Part shown: positions 34,361 through 47,326 of the stretch, one piece after another
How the letters are laid out: each line of letters opens with the position of its first letter
Position numbering within the stretch: the first letter of the stretch is position 1
Source: Panonychus citri
Taxonomy: Eukaryota > Arthropoda > Arachnida > Trombidiformes > Tetranychidae
Length of the DNA: 64,000 bases
Assembly (NCBI RefSeq): GCF_014898815.1
Contig: NW_026515525.1
Span: forward strand, 186,001 to 250,000
Direction of reading: 5' to 3'
The notes under the pieces: model-generated
Told to the model about the DNA's origin: nothing
What the model saw: the letters and a program-made list of their open reading frames with translations, nothing else
Databases searched by the model: none
Program-made: the position numbers and the translations under genes

Positions 34361-36160
34361 ATGTCTTCAAGTTCAGGCTTCCTTTCAGCCTTGGATTCCA
34401 TGAAAGTCATGGCAGAATCTATTGGTATTAACAATCTCAGCGATGACGCTTCACGTGTATTGGCTGAAGAGGTTACTTTCCGTCTGAAATTAATTCTTCA
34501 AGAGGCAAATAAATTTCGCGGACATTCAAAAAGAAAAAAGTTAATTGGTCCTGATATCGACAATGCTTTGAAGATAAAAAATATCGAACCACTTTATGGA
34601 TTTACGTCAAATGATCATATACCATTCCGATATGCTTCTGGCGGTGGAAGAGAGCTCTTCTTTATAGATGATAAAGAAGTTGATCTAGGAGAGGTTGGTT
34701 TACACATTTACCACCTATTCCATTATTGGATTATTGGTGTTTAATTTGTGTCTCTTATTGCTAATTAATCGATTGTAACTAATTGTTGTTACCTTGTTCT
34801 TTTTACAGGTTATTAGTTCTACAATATTACCAAAATTGCCGCAAGATTTGGCGTTGAAGGCTCATTGGTTAAGCATTGATGGTATACAACCGGCAATACC
34901 AGAAAACCCACCGCCAGTTTCAAAAGATATCCAAAGGCAGGAAAGTATTGATCCGGCTTCTGCTTTGAAACAAAATCCTGAGGAATTGAAAACTGGTCAT
35001 ATTGAATTGGAGAAGAGAAAGAAACATGTCGAGATGGTTAGGGTTAAACAATATGCAACCCATGAATTAAGTGTTGAACAACAATTATATTATAAAGAGA
35101 TTACCGAGGCTTGTGTTGGAAGTGATGAAGGACGGAGGTCAGAGGCTCTTCAAAGTTTAACTTACGATTCGGGTCTTCATCAAATGCTTCCAAGATTGTG
35201 TACATTTATTTTAGAAGGAGTTAAAGTGAATGTTGTTCAAAATAATCTTGCTCTTCTTATTTACCTTATGAGAATGGTTAAAGCCCTTTTGGATAATCAA
35301 ACACTTTACCTGGAAAAATATCTTCATGAGCTCATTCCAACAGTTATCACCTGTATAGTTTCAAAACAACTTTGCCTTCGACCAGATTTAGATAATCATT
35401 GGGCACTTAGAGATTTTGCATCAAGACTTTTATCTCAAATTTGCAAAAACTTTAACACCTCCACCAACAATATACAAACCAGAATTACTCGTCTATTGAG
35501 TCGTGCCTTGGATAATATTCAACTTCCTCTCTCCTCTCAATATGGAGCTTTATCAGGTCTCTGTGAACTTGGTCCAGAGGTTCAAAGAGCATTCATATTG
35601 AAAAGATTAAAGGTAATCGGTGAAAGAATCAGAACAATAATGGAAGGAGGTGGAAGTCCAGTTGAAAAATCCGCTGCTGAACATATCAAAAATCTAATTC
35701 TTAGAGTTTTACCTGCAACCATCAAGGTAATTGACAATTTTCTATTCTTTAAAAAGATTACAATTAGAATAAAATTCTTGAAATAGTATTGAATATTTTC
35801 TATTTATTTTCTTAGGCTTCGAGACCACCGCCCGACATTTTGGAAGATTATCGATCAGAATTTGGTTTTCTAGGTTCTCATCTGCATTCAGCTGTTGTTC
35901 GATCTCGTAATGCCGCTAATCCAGTCACTCCTCAAACAAGTAATCAAAGTTTAGGAGCTTCTCATGCCACTTTAATAGCACAACCACCTCATCCACCCGG
36001 ACCGAGAAATCCCGCTGCCATAACATCAATTCCCAGAAACATTCAAATTCCTCGAGCAGGATATAAAGTTGTCAGACTGTTGGCACCGAACCAAAACACA
36101 CCACAAGCCGTCCTTCGAAATCCAACAAACAACAATAATAATATTCCATATATTCAATAA
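34361..36160 (+). CDS. TAF6: TAF6, TFIID subunit with histone fold
   Basis: This is a TBP-associated factor that pairs with TAF9 and is part of TFIID and SAGA-type complexes. Three exons (34361-34693, 34809-35726, 35816-36160) join in frame to 531 aa. The N-terminal histone fold holds [14 protein letters not shown] and [15 protein letters not shown]. It is followed by the conserved TAF6 segment [20 protein letters not shown] and the [19 protein letters not shown] block. The C-terminal HEAT-repeat region contains [27 protein letters not shown] and [16 protein letters not shown]. The last exon is Pro/Asn-rich and poorly conserved. A non-LTR retrotransposon ends about 145 bp upstream, so the promoter is either very compact or partly supplied by the element. 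Confidence 0.95.
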
Positions 36161-36966
36161 GATTGAGGAATCATCATCACCATTAACCAACCAAATCATT
36201 GCTTTTTCTTCATCTTTTCATTAATCAACTGAATTTCATCTCATCTGTAAATTGGTCTAAAAGATACTTTTTTTTTCAATGGCCATCACATCATTAAATC
36301 ATTATCTCAATAGAGGCTCAATTTCACCATTTCTCAAATCAAATTATCATTGTAATATTTTCACAACATCTTAAAAATGAAATCATTGCACCCGGATTAA
36401 TGTTCAATAGTCAATATATTAGCCATGTATATACAAAATCTTATACAAAAAAAATTACAAATACAAAATTTTCACCATAGATTTTTGTTATTCAAATTGT
36501 TTTAATAATTGTAAGAATAGAAATCGTTTTAATTACTACAATCGTTGTAAACAAAGTTTATGGACAATCAATTGAACTGAATCAAATATCTCTCGCCTCT
36601 TTTGGCTTTGAATCAGAGCTTAATTGCTTGGGATTACTTTACATTAGCTTACTAATATTGGTAAATTTTAAACAACAAAATGAATTTATAATCAATTGAT
36701 TGTTGTCCATGAACCTGCTGGTTAACTTAGTGAGAAAGAGCAAAACAATTCTCAGTGACAATTAACTTACCCTCCTGTTATTGATAGTTGAAAATACTGG
36801 AGTCAAATTGATTTTAATCATTAAACTAGCAGACTGACAATAATAAAAAGTTATTTGAGTAAATTTAATTAAAAATAAATTTAATCAACTGTGTAATTAC
36901 CGGCTGATAAAATGTTAACAAAGTTTGAGTCACATTGATTGGCTGTAGTTTGATAATTTCTCAGTA
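36161..36966. other. Intergenic, TAF6 to first lipase
   Basis: 0.8 kb AT-rich with no supported gene. It holds the TAF6 3' UTR and the lipase promoter. Confidence 0.5.
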
Positions 36967-38433
36967 ATGGATAACAAGTTTTTCTCAATTTTAATCATCT
37001 TGTTAATTACAACAATTAACCTTATAACAAGTGCTATTTATGATGAAGATTTGTTCAGACGAATCGATGAATTTATAACTTCTCGTGGTTTTATCAATGA
37101 AAATCACACAGTGACCACGAAAGATGAATACAAGCTGAGTGTTAATCGGATGATTAATCCATTCGCTGGATTAGCTTTGGGTGTTAATCGATTGGAACCC
37201 GTTCTACTTGTTCATGGTGTTCTTGGATCGGGTATCATTTGGCTTTATAACGAACCAAATGGTCGAGTGAGACCTTGGCCTCAGAACAATCATCGACCAA
37301 ATGTAACCGATAACTCTCTTGGTTTCTTATTATCTAACAACGGGTTCGATGTTTGGATTATTAGTGTAAGAGGGACAAGTTACAGTCGAAGTCATGTTCA
37401 CCTTGATCCGGATAAAGGTGCGAAAACTTGACTAGTACTTAAATGTTTAAATCTAACAACTGATTAACTAACAACCGGGTTAATCTTCTTACAGATCAAT
37501 CATATTGGGATTTCACTTTTACAAACGTCGCCGAATATGATATACCCGCTACAATTGATTATATTTTAAAATTCACCAAAAAAGGTAAACATCATAGAGG
37601 TTCAATCATCAGCTGAATACATATTGTTATAACATTTAATTGCAGAGCGTTTAACTTACATTGGTTACTCCCAAGGATCGACCTTTATGTTTACATTACT
37701 TTCAATGGAACCCAAGTACATGGATAAGCTTAATCTGTTCATAGCGATCGCACCGGCCGCTTATCTGAACGAAGTTGGCGGTGTACCCAGTATAATGCCC
37801 GCTGATTACGGAATATATCATAACATTGGACTAGTTAATTGTGAATATAAGTTTTATTCACAAATGCGTCCCATATCATTAATGTGTCATCTTCCGTTAT
37901 TCAAGTCAATGTGTTTGTTAATTGAAGCTTCAACCGACAATCCAACTAATTATAATCAGTCTCGAGTTCCAATCTATATCAATAATTATGATTCAACTTC
38001 ATGTAAAACCATAGTACATGGATTCCAATTGATTACATCCGGCGAATTTCAGCATTTCAATTATAGTTTGGAACAGAATCTAATCAAATACAATTCAATT
38101 GAACCTCCAAAAATTGATCTGAGTAAAATTTCAGGGGATAAGATTATCATAATCTCATCTACTGGAGATGAGGCTTCAACTCCAAATGAAGTTGACAAAT
38201 TGAAGAAAAGTATAAAAAGTAAGAAAAGAATATTAAATATATTTAATCAATCGAATTGTCTCAATCAACTAATTGTTTCGATTCTATTCTCAGGTAAACC
38301 TTACAAACATTTTCTCATCGACGATAAAAATTGGAGTCACTTTTCGTTCGTAAAATCGCCAACTTTTTATTCTACTATTGGTCAACATATCGTTAGATTT
38401 ATCGACGATGCTCTTGATTCTAATCGTAATTAA
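36967..38433 (+). CDS. Acid lipase 1 (gastric/lysosomal lipase family)
   Basis: An alpha/beta-hydrolase lipase, probably secreted and digestive or lysosomal. Four exons (36967-37417, 37495-37584, 37646-38218, 38294-38433) join in frame to 417 aa. It has a signal peptide and the family lead EFITSRGFINENHTVTTKDEY. Next come the oxyanion block LVHGVLGSG and FDVWIISVRGTSYSR. The nucleophile elbow is GYSQGS. The catalytic Asp lies in IIISSTGDEAST and the His in NWSHFSF. The last intron (75 nt) is a multiple of three without stops, so it could be retained in frame; it is called because paralogues have an intron at the same place. Confidence 0.9.
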
Positions 38434-39339
38434 GCTTATCAAGTTATCGTCGAATCAATAATTATAATTATTGATAGTTTTTAATCAATATGATTTATCG
38501 ATATTGTAATGAATTTGGAGAGAGAATGATAAAAATTAACAAGTAAATTAAGTTAATCGTCACATTGATTGATAATTTAATTAATTGATCAACATGAAGA
38601 AGTTTAAATTTTCCCGTCAAAATTTAGATTTAAATAATCATCTGATTATCATAATCATCATCTAATTGTGAGTTAAATGATTAATTGCAATGTCTGAATG
38701 GGAGACGTTACATTTGATTTGGTTGATTAAAATTGACATACGTTGATTATCAGAAAATTAATTGTGAAAGAAAAGATAATTAATCATCAAAATTTATTCA
38801 TTACAATGTAAAAGATTGATCACTAATTGATTACGTTCATCAGACAATTAATAAATTACTTCATTGTGAATAAATGTTATAAATCAGAGTAAAGGAGTGA
38901 AAACTAATCAAATCAAATCAATTACTCAAGTTAAATTGTTTTTACCTTGAAACATTTCAACCAATTCAATTGATTGTGATTTCAGTTAATTTACAATTAA
39001 AATTTGAAAAACAGAAAAGTAATTAAATCATTTGCTTAGAAAATCAATTGAAAACAATAAAACATTAAATTGTTAATTGCATCAATCGTTATCGTAATCG
39101 AGTGACTTCAATTATTTGTTTTCTTAATTACAACAATTAAAACATTTGCTGATACATTTTTAAATCAATCAATTGACGATTTACCATCTGTTGGACACAA
39201 TCAACCAGTCATTTAATCAATTCTGGTTAAGACAATTGCAATTAAATATTGATTAATCAACTCCAAGTGTATTAATTAATAAGTTATAATAACGGATGAA
39301 ATCAAAATGTAACTTTATTTTACCAGATCAACAATCAAT
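38434..39339. other. Spacer between lipase 1 and lipase 2
   Basis: 0.9 kb AT-rich with nothing recognised. Confidence 0.5.
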
Positions 39340-40922
39340 ATGATTAAATTACGATCAAATTACGAGCAAATTGTTCCTAGTATATTATTACCCTTGTTAA
39401 TTGTTATCAGTTTTAATTGTCTTCTACCAGTTGATTCACTATTATATAAGTTAATTGGTCGTGACAGTGCCAAGGAAGCCCGAATCGAGAATCCTTCATA
39501 TGGAAGGCAACAGTTAATTGTTAATTCATTTAAACAGGTAGACGATATCGCGCTTACCTGTGGTCAGTTCATTCACTCGAGAGGATTTGATCATGAAATT
39601 CATTGGGTCACCACCGAAGATGGTTATATCCTACAAAATTATCGAATGTGGAGTAAATATGCCAAACAATCATTGGGCCAACTTAAGCCAATTCTCTTAA
39701 TCCATGGATTACTTTATTCGGGATCAAGTTGGTTCATGCATTCGGATGATGGTTACATTTTACCCTGGGGGCAAAACCATCCACCGAATGATACATCCAA
39801 TGGACTTGCCTTTCATTTGGCTAATCGAGGTTATGAAGTTTGGCTTCTCAATAATCGAGGAACAACTTATTCAACTAATCATACTAAATATAATCCAAAA
39901 TCAAGTGAGTAATTAACTTTCAAGTTGTTATTTGTTTCTCATTCATAACTGTTTCCAATTTAGATGCTAAATTCTGGGAATATTCATTTTATGAGATGGG
40001 TATTTACGATTTACCAGCGACAACGAATTATATCAAAAAGTTCACTGGATTTGGTGAGAATTGATCGATAATTGAATTCGACCCCTTGATTATCAAGTTC
40101 TTATTGTACTTTTGTCGTTTTTAGATAAAATTACGCTCATTGGTTATTCTCAAGGAACGATGCAAACGTTTGTTAAATTGTCGCTCGATCCTTCATATGC
40201 TTCCAATTACGATGTGACCATTTTAGCGGCACCGATCGCTTTTCTTGGAAATATGAAAGGCCTCGTTTCGTTGTTCCCTCGACAACCAATTTCTTTCCGA
40301 TCATTGGATATATTAAGATCACTCAGGATTCCAACCTCATTGGCTACACTTGCTGCATCCCTTACGATTCTGTGCCAATCTGAGGCCAATTTACCAACTT
40401 GTTTAGCTACAATGGGCTCAGTAGTTGGTCCCAATGAAGCGCAATTAAATTACACTCGATTACCTGTTTATCTAAGTGAAATTGATACAACATCGGGCAA
40501 AAATTTACTCCACTATCTACAGACAATGTATCATGATCAAGTTCATTTCTATGATTATGGATCAGTCGAGAATGTAATGAGATATGGATCCATCAGGCCA
40601 CCGAAAATCCCGTTGTCAAATTATCCGACCGATAAATTGGTTCTAATCAGTGGATTGAATGATTATCTATCAACTCCAGAGGACATTCAAAAATTGAGAA
40701 AAACTCTCAAGGGTAAGTAATAAAAGTGCAATAAAATCAATCACAATCAGCTAATTGTTTGATAATTTAATAGGAACTCCTTTAGTTGATCATGTAATTA
40801 GCGATCCTCTCTGGAATCATCTTGATTTTCAAATTGCAAAGGATGGATTTAATTGTTTCACCTCTGTAATTGACAAAGTTTTGAATAATTTATCAAAAAC
40901 AACAACTAATTTAATCAAATAA
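39340..40922 (+). CDS. Acid lipase 2 (gastric/lysosomal lipase family)
   Basis: A tandem paralogue of the preceding gene with the same four-exon plan (39340-39904, 39964-40053, 40125-40712, 40774-40922), 463 aa. Exon 2 is again exactly 90 nt. A signal-anchor-like N-terminus (ILLPLLIVISFNCLLPVDS) leads to CGQFIHSRGFDHEIHWVTTEDGY. The oxyanion region is LIHGLLYSGSSWF, the elbow GYSQGT, the catalytic Asp in ISGLNDYLST and the His in WNHLDF. All catalytic residues are present and no break is seen. Confidence 0.92.
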
Positions 40923-41151
40923 TCGTGTAGTCTATTTAAAACTCAAGACTCTAATAATTAAATTAACTCAATTTGATCTCTCATCCAAAAGTCACCAGGT
41001 TATTTATTGAATGATTGATTCTTATTGATTTACCTCCTAATTGTTTGAACACAATTTCAATGTAAATAGTTGATTCACTGTTTTCAACTTATTTAACAAT
41101 TAATCAAAGAAAAGGTGATCAGCTTTTACTCTGAATGTTAAAATTTGCCCT
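40923..41151. other. 3' flank of lipase 2
   Basis: Short AT-rich spacer before the MITE. Confidence 0.4.
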
Positions 41152-41154
41152 TTA

Positions 41155-42021
41155 GGCTCGTATTCACCAACCGAGATCAAAAGCTAAGATCAACTGATCC
41201 TGGAATCAAGTTGATTCCGAGTTTAAAGCATAAAGTAGTTTCACCAAGCCCGATTAGCTGATTCCGGAATCATTGATTCCGACTTTAATTTGATTTAAGC
41301 TTAACTCAAATTAATCTTAATTCAATTAAGAAATTGTCCCTAAAAGGGCGTGTTTTTGTCTTTTTTCCCTATTTTTTCATTTTTACCCCTAATTTTTAAT
41401 TAATTTTTTTAACCTACCGATCATCAAACATAACAACGGTCACAACAATAAAAAATTATTTCTCTTTAGACAAAAGCGGTTAATTTGAAATGGATGAATT
41501 AATTAATTGTTTATGGAAAAGACTTGAAATTAAGATTGATTTCCAAACAATTAACAAGTTATATGATTACACTGATCAAGTTTTCTAAATATCTTTGTTG
41601 AGATTTTTCTGTAAAAATCTTCTTTCCGCTAGCGAAAATTGTAGAAAAATAATAGAGCATTGTGATATAAACCAATTCATTAAAAAAAAATTCGGAAAAA
41701 ATGAGTTAGATTAGAAAAAAAGAGAAAAAAAAGTCGAAATCAAAATTTAATCTTGGTAATTACCAAGATTAAAATTTGATCTTGACTTTCTCTTGATTCT
41801 AAGATCAATTGAGTTTAATTTCGGTTGGTGAAACAACAATTTAAGCTGAGATCAATTGATCGGGGTTGGTGAAACATGATTTTTTAATTCCGGAATCAAA
41901 CTGATCCGAACTTAACTCTGATCCGAGATCAAGATTTGATCGTGGTTGGTGAAACACAAAAGCTGAGATCAGCTGATTTAAACCTGGAATCAGATTTGAT
42001 CTCGGTTGGTGAATACGGGCC
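41155..42021. mobile_element. Harbinger-like MITE with TTA target duplication
   Basis: 867 bp bounded by inverted termini: GGCTCGTATTCACCAACCG on the left and, reverse-complemented, GGCCCGTATTCACCAACCG on the right. Both continue into AGATCAAA. TTA stands on both sides (41152-41154 and 42022-42024), the duplication typical of PIF/Harbinger elements. Internally the CACCAACC/GGTTGGTG word recurs about five times next to GATC-rich stretches, so the ends are built from several subterminal repeats. No transposase is encoded, so mobility would depend on a source elsewhere. Confidence 0.8.
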
Positions 42022-42370
42022 TTAATTTTAATGTGACAAAAGTTTATTCAATAATAACAATTAAGTATCAGTTTCCAATAAATATCTCGATTGATTTAAA
42101 GAAAACTTTAAAACGACCTCGATAATTGTCACTTTCGAATCGATTTTTCAAGATTCCCTTGTTCTTAAGCATTTGCTCGTGACGTTATTACTGATTTTCT
42201 TTGTGTTGGTAAATTTCTTGATGAAAAGTTTTCCATTTACTGGATAATTTCTCTATTAATTCATGGAAAGATATGATTAATAAATTGTTGTGGAAAAAAC
42301 GAAATAATCATCCAATTTAGATCACCAAAGGATTCAAGAAGATTTCAAACCGAACTTTTTTTGTTTTTCA
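42022..42370. other. Spacer between the MITE and lipase 3
   Basis: About 350 bp, AT-rich. It should contain the promoter of lipase 3. Nothing specific was recognised. Confidence 0.4.
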
Positions 42371-44040
42371 ATGGACTCATATCGCTATTTATTTGTGTTT
42401 GTGCTCTTTCTTGCTCATTTTTCCCGTTCGAAAGTTGAATCGTATTCAAACAAGTTCAATAGATCGTTTTTTGATAATTTCAAAGATATTTTTCGAGTTA
42501 TCTCGAATGTACCTGAGAGTAATTCGTTTCAGGAAGCAATAAAAGAAAATAAACTGATTGGAACCGAACAAGCGATTATTGGTCCAGTTCGCAAGAATCT
42601 AGATGAAGCTCGAACTTGTGGACAGTTGATAGAATCCCGTGGGTTAAACTACGAAATATACTATGTGACAACATCGGACGGTCATATTCTAACAGGATAT
42701 CATATACTTCATCCAAAGTTTTTCCGAAACGCTAAACGGCCAAGGCCATTTTTACTTCTTCAGGGTATTTTTCTGTCATGTGCATTCTGGCTCCTCGAAC
42801 CTGGTCCAATAGAGTCAACAGCCTATTATCTAGCTGATCGAGGTGAAGATGTTTGGTTAATCAACTACCAAGGAACATCATATTCTCGTAAACACAAATA
42901 TCTAAACCCTGAATTAGGTAAGAAATCAATAGGTTCCAATCTCTTATCGATTCTCTACTCACCAATCATTATATTGGCACGAATATTTTTTATCGTAGAT
43001 CCTAGATTTTACGATTACTCTTTTTACGAAATTGGCACAAGAAATATCCCAGCGACAGTTGAATACATAAAGAACGCCACTGGACACAGTAACGAATAAA
43101 ATATAATAATTTAAGAAATTAAGGTAGACAATTAATTTCGATTTTTTTCTTCCAATCCATTCATTAGGTAAGATACGATTTCTTGGACATTCAATGGGTA
43201 CGATTGACATGCTCGTTCATCTATCAGTAACACCGTCGGCCTCTACCAACTATTCGATCGTGTTTTTGTCGTCACCGATAGCTTTTCTCGGAGGAGTCGC
43301 TGGAATCGCTCAGGCACTACCTCGAAGTCCGTTGTTCTTGTCCCTCATCAGCTCACTTATGATGCCATTCCCTCCCTTTTTACCAGTTACTGATTCTATT
43401 TTAACGGTTTTATGCACTTTTTTCGAGCCACTTTGCTACGAAATCATTGGACAGATCTTCGGCTCGAATTTATATCAAGTTGACATCTCACGTTTATCTG
43501 TTTTCGCCAGTTAAATTGATACTCTATCGGTGAAAACTATTGTACATCTATTGCAATCAATTGCTCGAGATCGTATTAGCTATTTCGACTACGGGAAAAT
43601 TATGAACAATCAATTATATGGATCAGATGAATCACCCGATTTTCCTTTTGAAAATATAGATCCAAAAAATATCGTCTTGTTGAGTTCTGAGAACGATCGT
43701 CTAGCTCCACAAAGTAATGTCCAAAAACTGAGGAACTTATTTAAAGGTAATAAAATAGTTATTGTGATTGATTCCAAATGAATTTTTATTGACCGATTCT
43801 TTAAAAAATTTGCATCTTCAGGAAGACCTTTGGTTGACCATATCATTGACTTTCCTAATTGGAGTCATCTTGATTTCAACATGGCCAATCAAAATAATGT
43901 TTATTTAGCTGAAATAGTTTACAATATAACCCAAAGATACGATCCCTCAGGTAATATTATCATTAATCAATTGATCAAATCGACAATATTAATGAATTTT
44001 TATTCTGTTTAATTTCAATTCAGATGTGACTCTCAAGTGA
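42371..44040 (+). pseudogene. Acid lipase 3 with a single in-frame stop
   Basis: Same family and exon plan as its two upstream neighbours: 42371-42917, 42999-43088 (again 90 nt), 43168-43746, 43822-43950 and a possible short last exon 44024-44040. It has a signal peptide, CGQLIESRGLNYEIYYVTT, elbow GHSMGT, catalytic Asp in SSENDRLAP and His in NWSHLDF. All splice sites and phases are kept, but a TAA stands in frame at 43512-43514, where the neighbouring lipase has a Glu codon. The product would lose the Asp and His of the triad. This is either a recent pseudogene, a null allele or a sequencing error. An alternative 3' end reads through the last donor to a stop at about 44012. Confidence 0.85.
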
Positions 44041-44783
44041 AACCAAAGATTATTTTAATAACATGAAATTTGATACCAAGATATTATAGTGAAAAGAATA
44101 TGATTAATGATGTATTCAGATGAGAAAGAAACTAATTAATAAAATTTTGGTAGAAAACATTTTTGAAAAATGACCGAACTTTTTTCAATTAACTGTACTC
44201 ATTTGTATATAATTCTGGTCTTACTTTTTAATTTAGAAATTGGATTCTGAAATGTCCTTCAGATGACCTTCGATAAACCCTTATGACATTTGGCTTATAT
44301 CATGATAAACAGATTCCAGAAAATTTTTCAAGATCAGATATAAGTTGAAAAATACTTAATAAACCGATAATGTAGCTACTGAACTTTTTATAATAAGCTA
44401 ATCTAATAATCAATTGATAGTTAGAATCATCTAATTACTTGAATTACATTTACATGTATTTATTTCAATTCTAATCATACGTATTAATCGATATTATTGA
44501 AAACAATTGCTCGAGTAATTAAATAAGGATTTAATCAGTGAGTTTAATACAAGAATATTTGATCAAATTGACATTTGAAGTTCATTAAAATGATAGTTTT
44601 AATTACAAAATAAACAAAATGTTCAGTTGAATAAATTGTAAATTAATGACAAATCAAACACAAGCACCAAATTGCATCTGAACTCGTAGGATACACAAAT
44701 CAATAGTTTACAATTATTATAACATAATTGATTGGTAGAAAGCTTTTATTAGTTAATTACATTGTACTTTTAGCATCACACAG
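44041..44783. other. Spacer between lipase 3 and the lipase relic
   Basis: 0.74 kb AT-rich. The N-terminal exons of the fourth lipase would be expected here but are not detectable. Confidence 0.4.
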
Positions 44784-45318
44784 CCTATGTGTCAAGAAAT
44801 CTTGAGCTCAATTCTGGGCTACGATTACCCTCAAGTTCAGGTAGAAAATGATGTAAACGTTGTAAGTCAAATTGACCGACCTTCGTTCAAAGACGGTGTT
44901 CACTTGTTACAATCACTCGGCTTTGATCATGTTCGTTTTTATGATCACGGAGAAACCGAAAACCTGAGAAGATATGGAACAAAATTCTCCAGCTTTACCA
45001 TATCATCGAATTCCAACTTACAATCGTTTTGTAATTAGTGGAAAGGGCGATTATCTTTTGACGAGAAGAAATGTTCAGAAATTCGTAAATTCTAAGTAGT
45101 AAGTATTAATACTATTAGTAGCTTATCGTTATTATATTAAAAATGGAATTATATTAGAAACAATTCCTCGATTATCTCTATCCTCAGGTAGACCATTGGT
45201 CGAGCACAAAGTGACTGCACCGAATTTCAATCATTTCGACTTCGTTTTCGCAAAAAACGCAACCTTATATTTCAACGAACCTTTTTATCGGATCTATTTG
45301 GAAAACTCAAACAACTAG
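44784..45318 (+). pseudogene. Acid lipase 4 relic: 5' truncated and frameshifted
   Basis: Only the C-terminal part of a lipase gene remains. From an acceptor-like CACACAG the frame reads PMCQEIL... through VHLLQSLGFDHVRFYDHGE and LRRYG, which aligns with the lid/late region of the upstream lipases. The frame then shifts near 44990. In another frame follow VISGKGDYLLT (catalytic Asp region) and, after a TATCCTCAG acceptor, GRPLVEHKV and NFNHFDF (His region), ending at TAG 45316-45318. The nucleophile elbow and everything upstream are absent. It is the most decayed member of the cluster and the nearest to the repeat-rich block. Confidence 0.8.
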
Positions 45319-47326
45319 AAAGGTGATCGTCTATTATTCGGTGTTAACCCTAGTACAATTCGAACAATTATTCAACGATTCAAGGAATCAAAAGTTTATG
45401 AAAAGCCGTAAGATCACCGAAAAAAGAAACTAAATTAACAAATTATTGATATTACATTGATAAATTGAAAACTAATACACTTCTAATACATTTGATAAAA
45501 TTTCTCATTCATTTCTTTTGTTTGTCTCAAAATTTTAGAATCTCAAGCAAAGAGATTGACTATATTATTATTATACTAATGAATCAATTGAAATAACTCT
45601 GTAGCACACTTCAGGTAGAAAGGAGTATAAAAGTAAACGATAACTAAATTAGAAATCGCAGTAGTAGGGGCTGGGGATTAGTATGTAGAGCATCATGATA
45701 GAATGAACACCAACCGTTGTAATAGTAGTAATGAATTGCTGAGCTTCCGTCATCACGGAAGTGAGCAAAAGCTCAACAATTTATGGACCTTGATTGAATC
45801 ATTTAACACAAAATTAAATTTGAAAAAGTTTCTATTTTTTAACCAAGGTTATCGTCTAGACGATAATTGCAAATTAAAAGATAATTTGTTTTCAATTTTT
45901 TTCTGAATGAATTTAAATACCAAAGTGAAGATAATTTATTAGATGATATTGTAAGGCCGGGAAAGGTATCAAAATTAGTAATTAAACTTAAAGTTCCCAT
46001 CAAAAGTAAATTGATGAACATTCGAAATTGAGATTAAGGTAAAATCATTTTAACTTTAAAAACATAAAATAAGGTAAAATAGTGCACACAAAGATAAAGA
46101 TTAACCTCAGACCAGTCAAAGTCAGACCATTAATTTAATCAATTTGCTGTAAAATAATACATTTCGTGAAAATGGGGATCTTTTAGTTAAAATAGCCAAG
46201 ATCCGGATCCATATCTGATATCGGGTTCCGATATCGATATCTGTTTGGCTCATTCTCTGACTCATTAAAGTCAGGCCTGTCAAATTTTATTCTAATTTAG
46301 TGTCAGACCCTGGACTGACGATCATAAATGTCAGACCCTAATGCTAAATTATGACCTTTAGCTGAGTAACCATCTGCCATGACCTTAAACGCATGTTCCC
46401 TTCTCCTTCCTTTGTCCGGTTTTGAGGATAAAAGAGAGAAAGAAAGAAAGCGAAGTCAGATTGAAAATACATCAACAACAGTTTGTTTGAAAAAAGTTTG
46501 GTTTCAGTTTAAGTTTTATTTTGTACATTGTCGATTATGGTGCTTCGTACTTAGTTAAAATTTCGTTTAAATAAATCTACGTTTATTATTTTCTCTCACA
46601 CCTTATTCACCTTTAACCATTTTACATCATTTACTCATGATTTGGTAAACAAAACATTTTTGTTTTATACTCTTCAAGCTTCTTTCTTAAAGAAAATTTC
46701 TTTTATATATTGTTTTACATATTTGATTTATTTTAAATAATATATAATACAATATCAATATTAGTGTTTTTTGCATTTGTGCATTGTTTTATATCAATAT
46801 ATTAAATAAAATCTCAACAAAAACCACAACCACAATCTTCGATGAAAAGCTTTATTATGTCTAGTATGTAAATGGTGAATACAGGGTTATATTCTGTGCA
46901 ATTAATATTTCAATTTTTTCGCCAATGGTTCAGTGTTTTTAGAATTTTTTCTCATTTCATATTAATTAGGATAAAAGCTTGTTGTGAAGAGTTGCGAGGT
47001 AAAAAATCTCAACTTTTTATCATCTCTAAATCTCACTAAGTTCAACAAATTTGTCCTTTAATTTATTATTGCAGTGTTCAACAACAACAACATCCGCTTT
47101 TCACCTTCATCTGATTATTCACCAGAAAATCGCAGCTACAGCTAACCTAGATTCCAGTCCAAGAAACCATTTCTCCAATCTTTCATTTCCTTTAGAAAGT
47201 TTCGCGAGCTTAAATGATCATACGATAGCTTAATTCCACAGTGCTAAAGCAAATTCCGAAGGTATATAGAATCCACTATCTTCTCCCCTTTTAATCCAAA
47301 CCCCAAACCAACTTTCAGCTTCTTAA
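45319..47326. other. Repeat-like AT-rich region without genes
   Basis: 2 kb with no supported gene. A perfect hairpin GATATCGG-GTT-CCGATATC lies at 46217-46235, inside a cluster of GATC/GATATC palindromes. The word GTCAGACC recurs at about 46123, 46300 and 46330. Confidence 0.4.
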
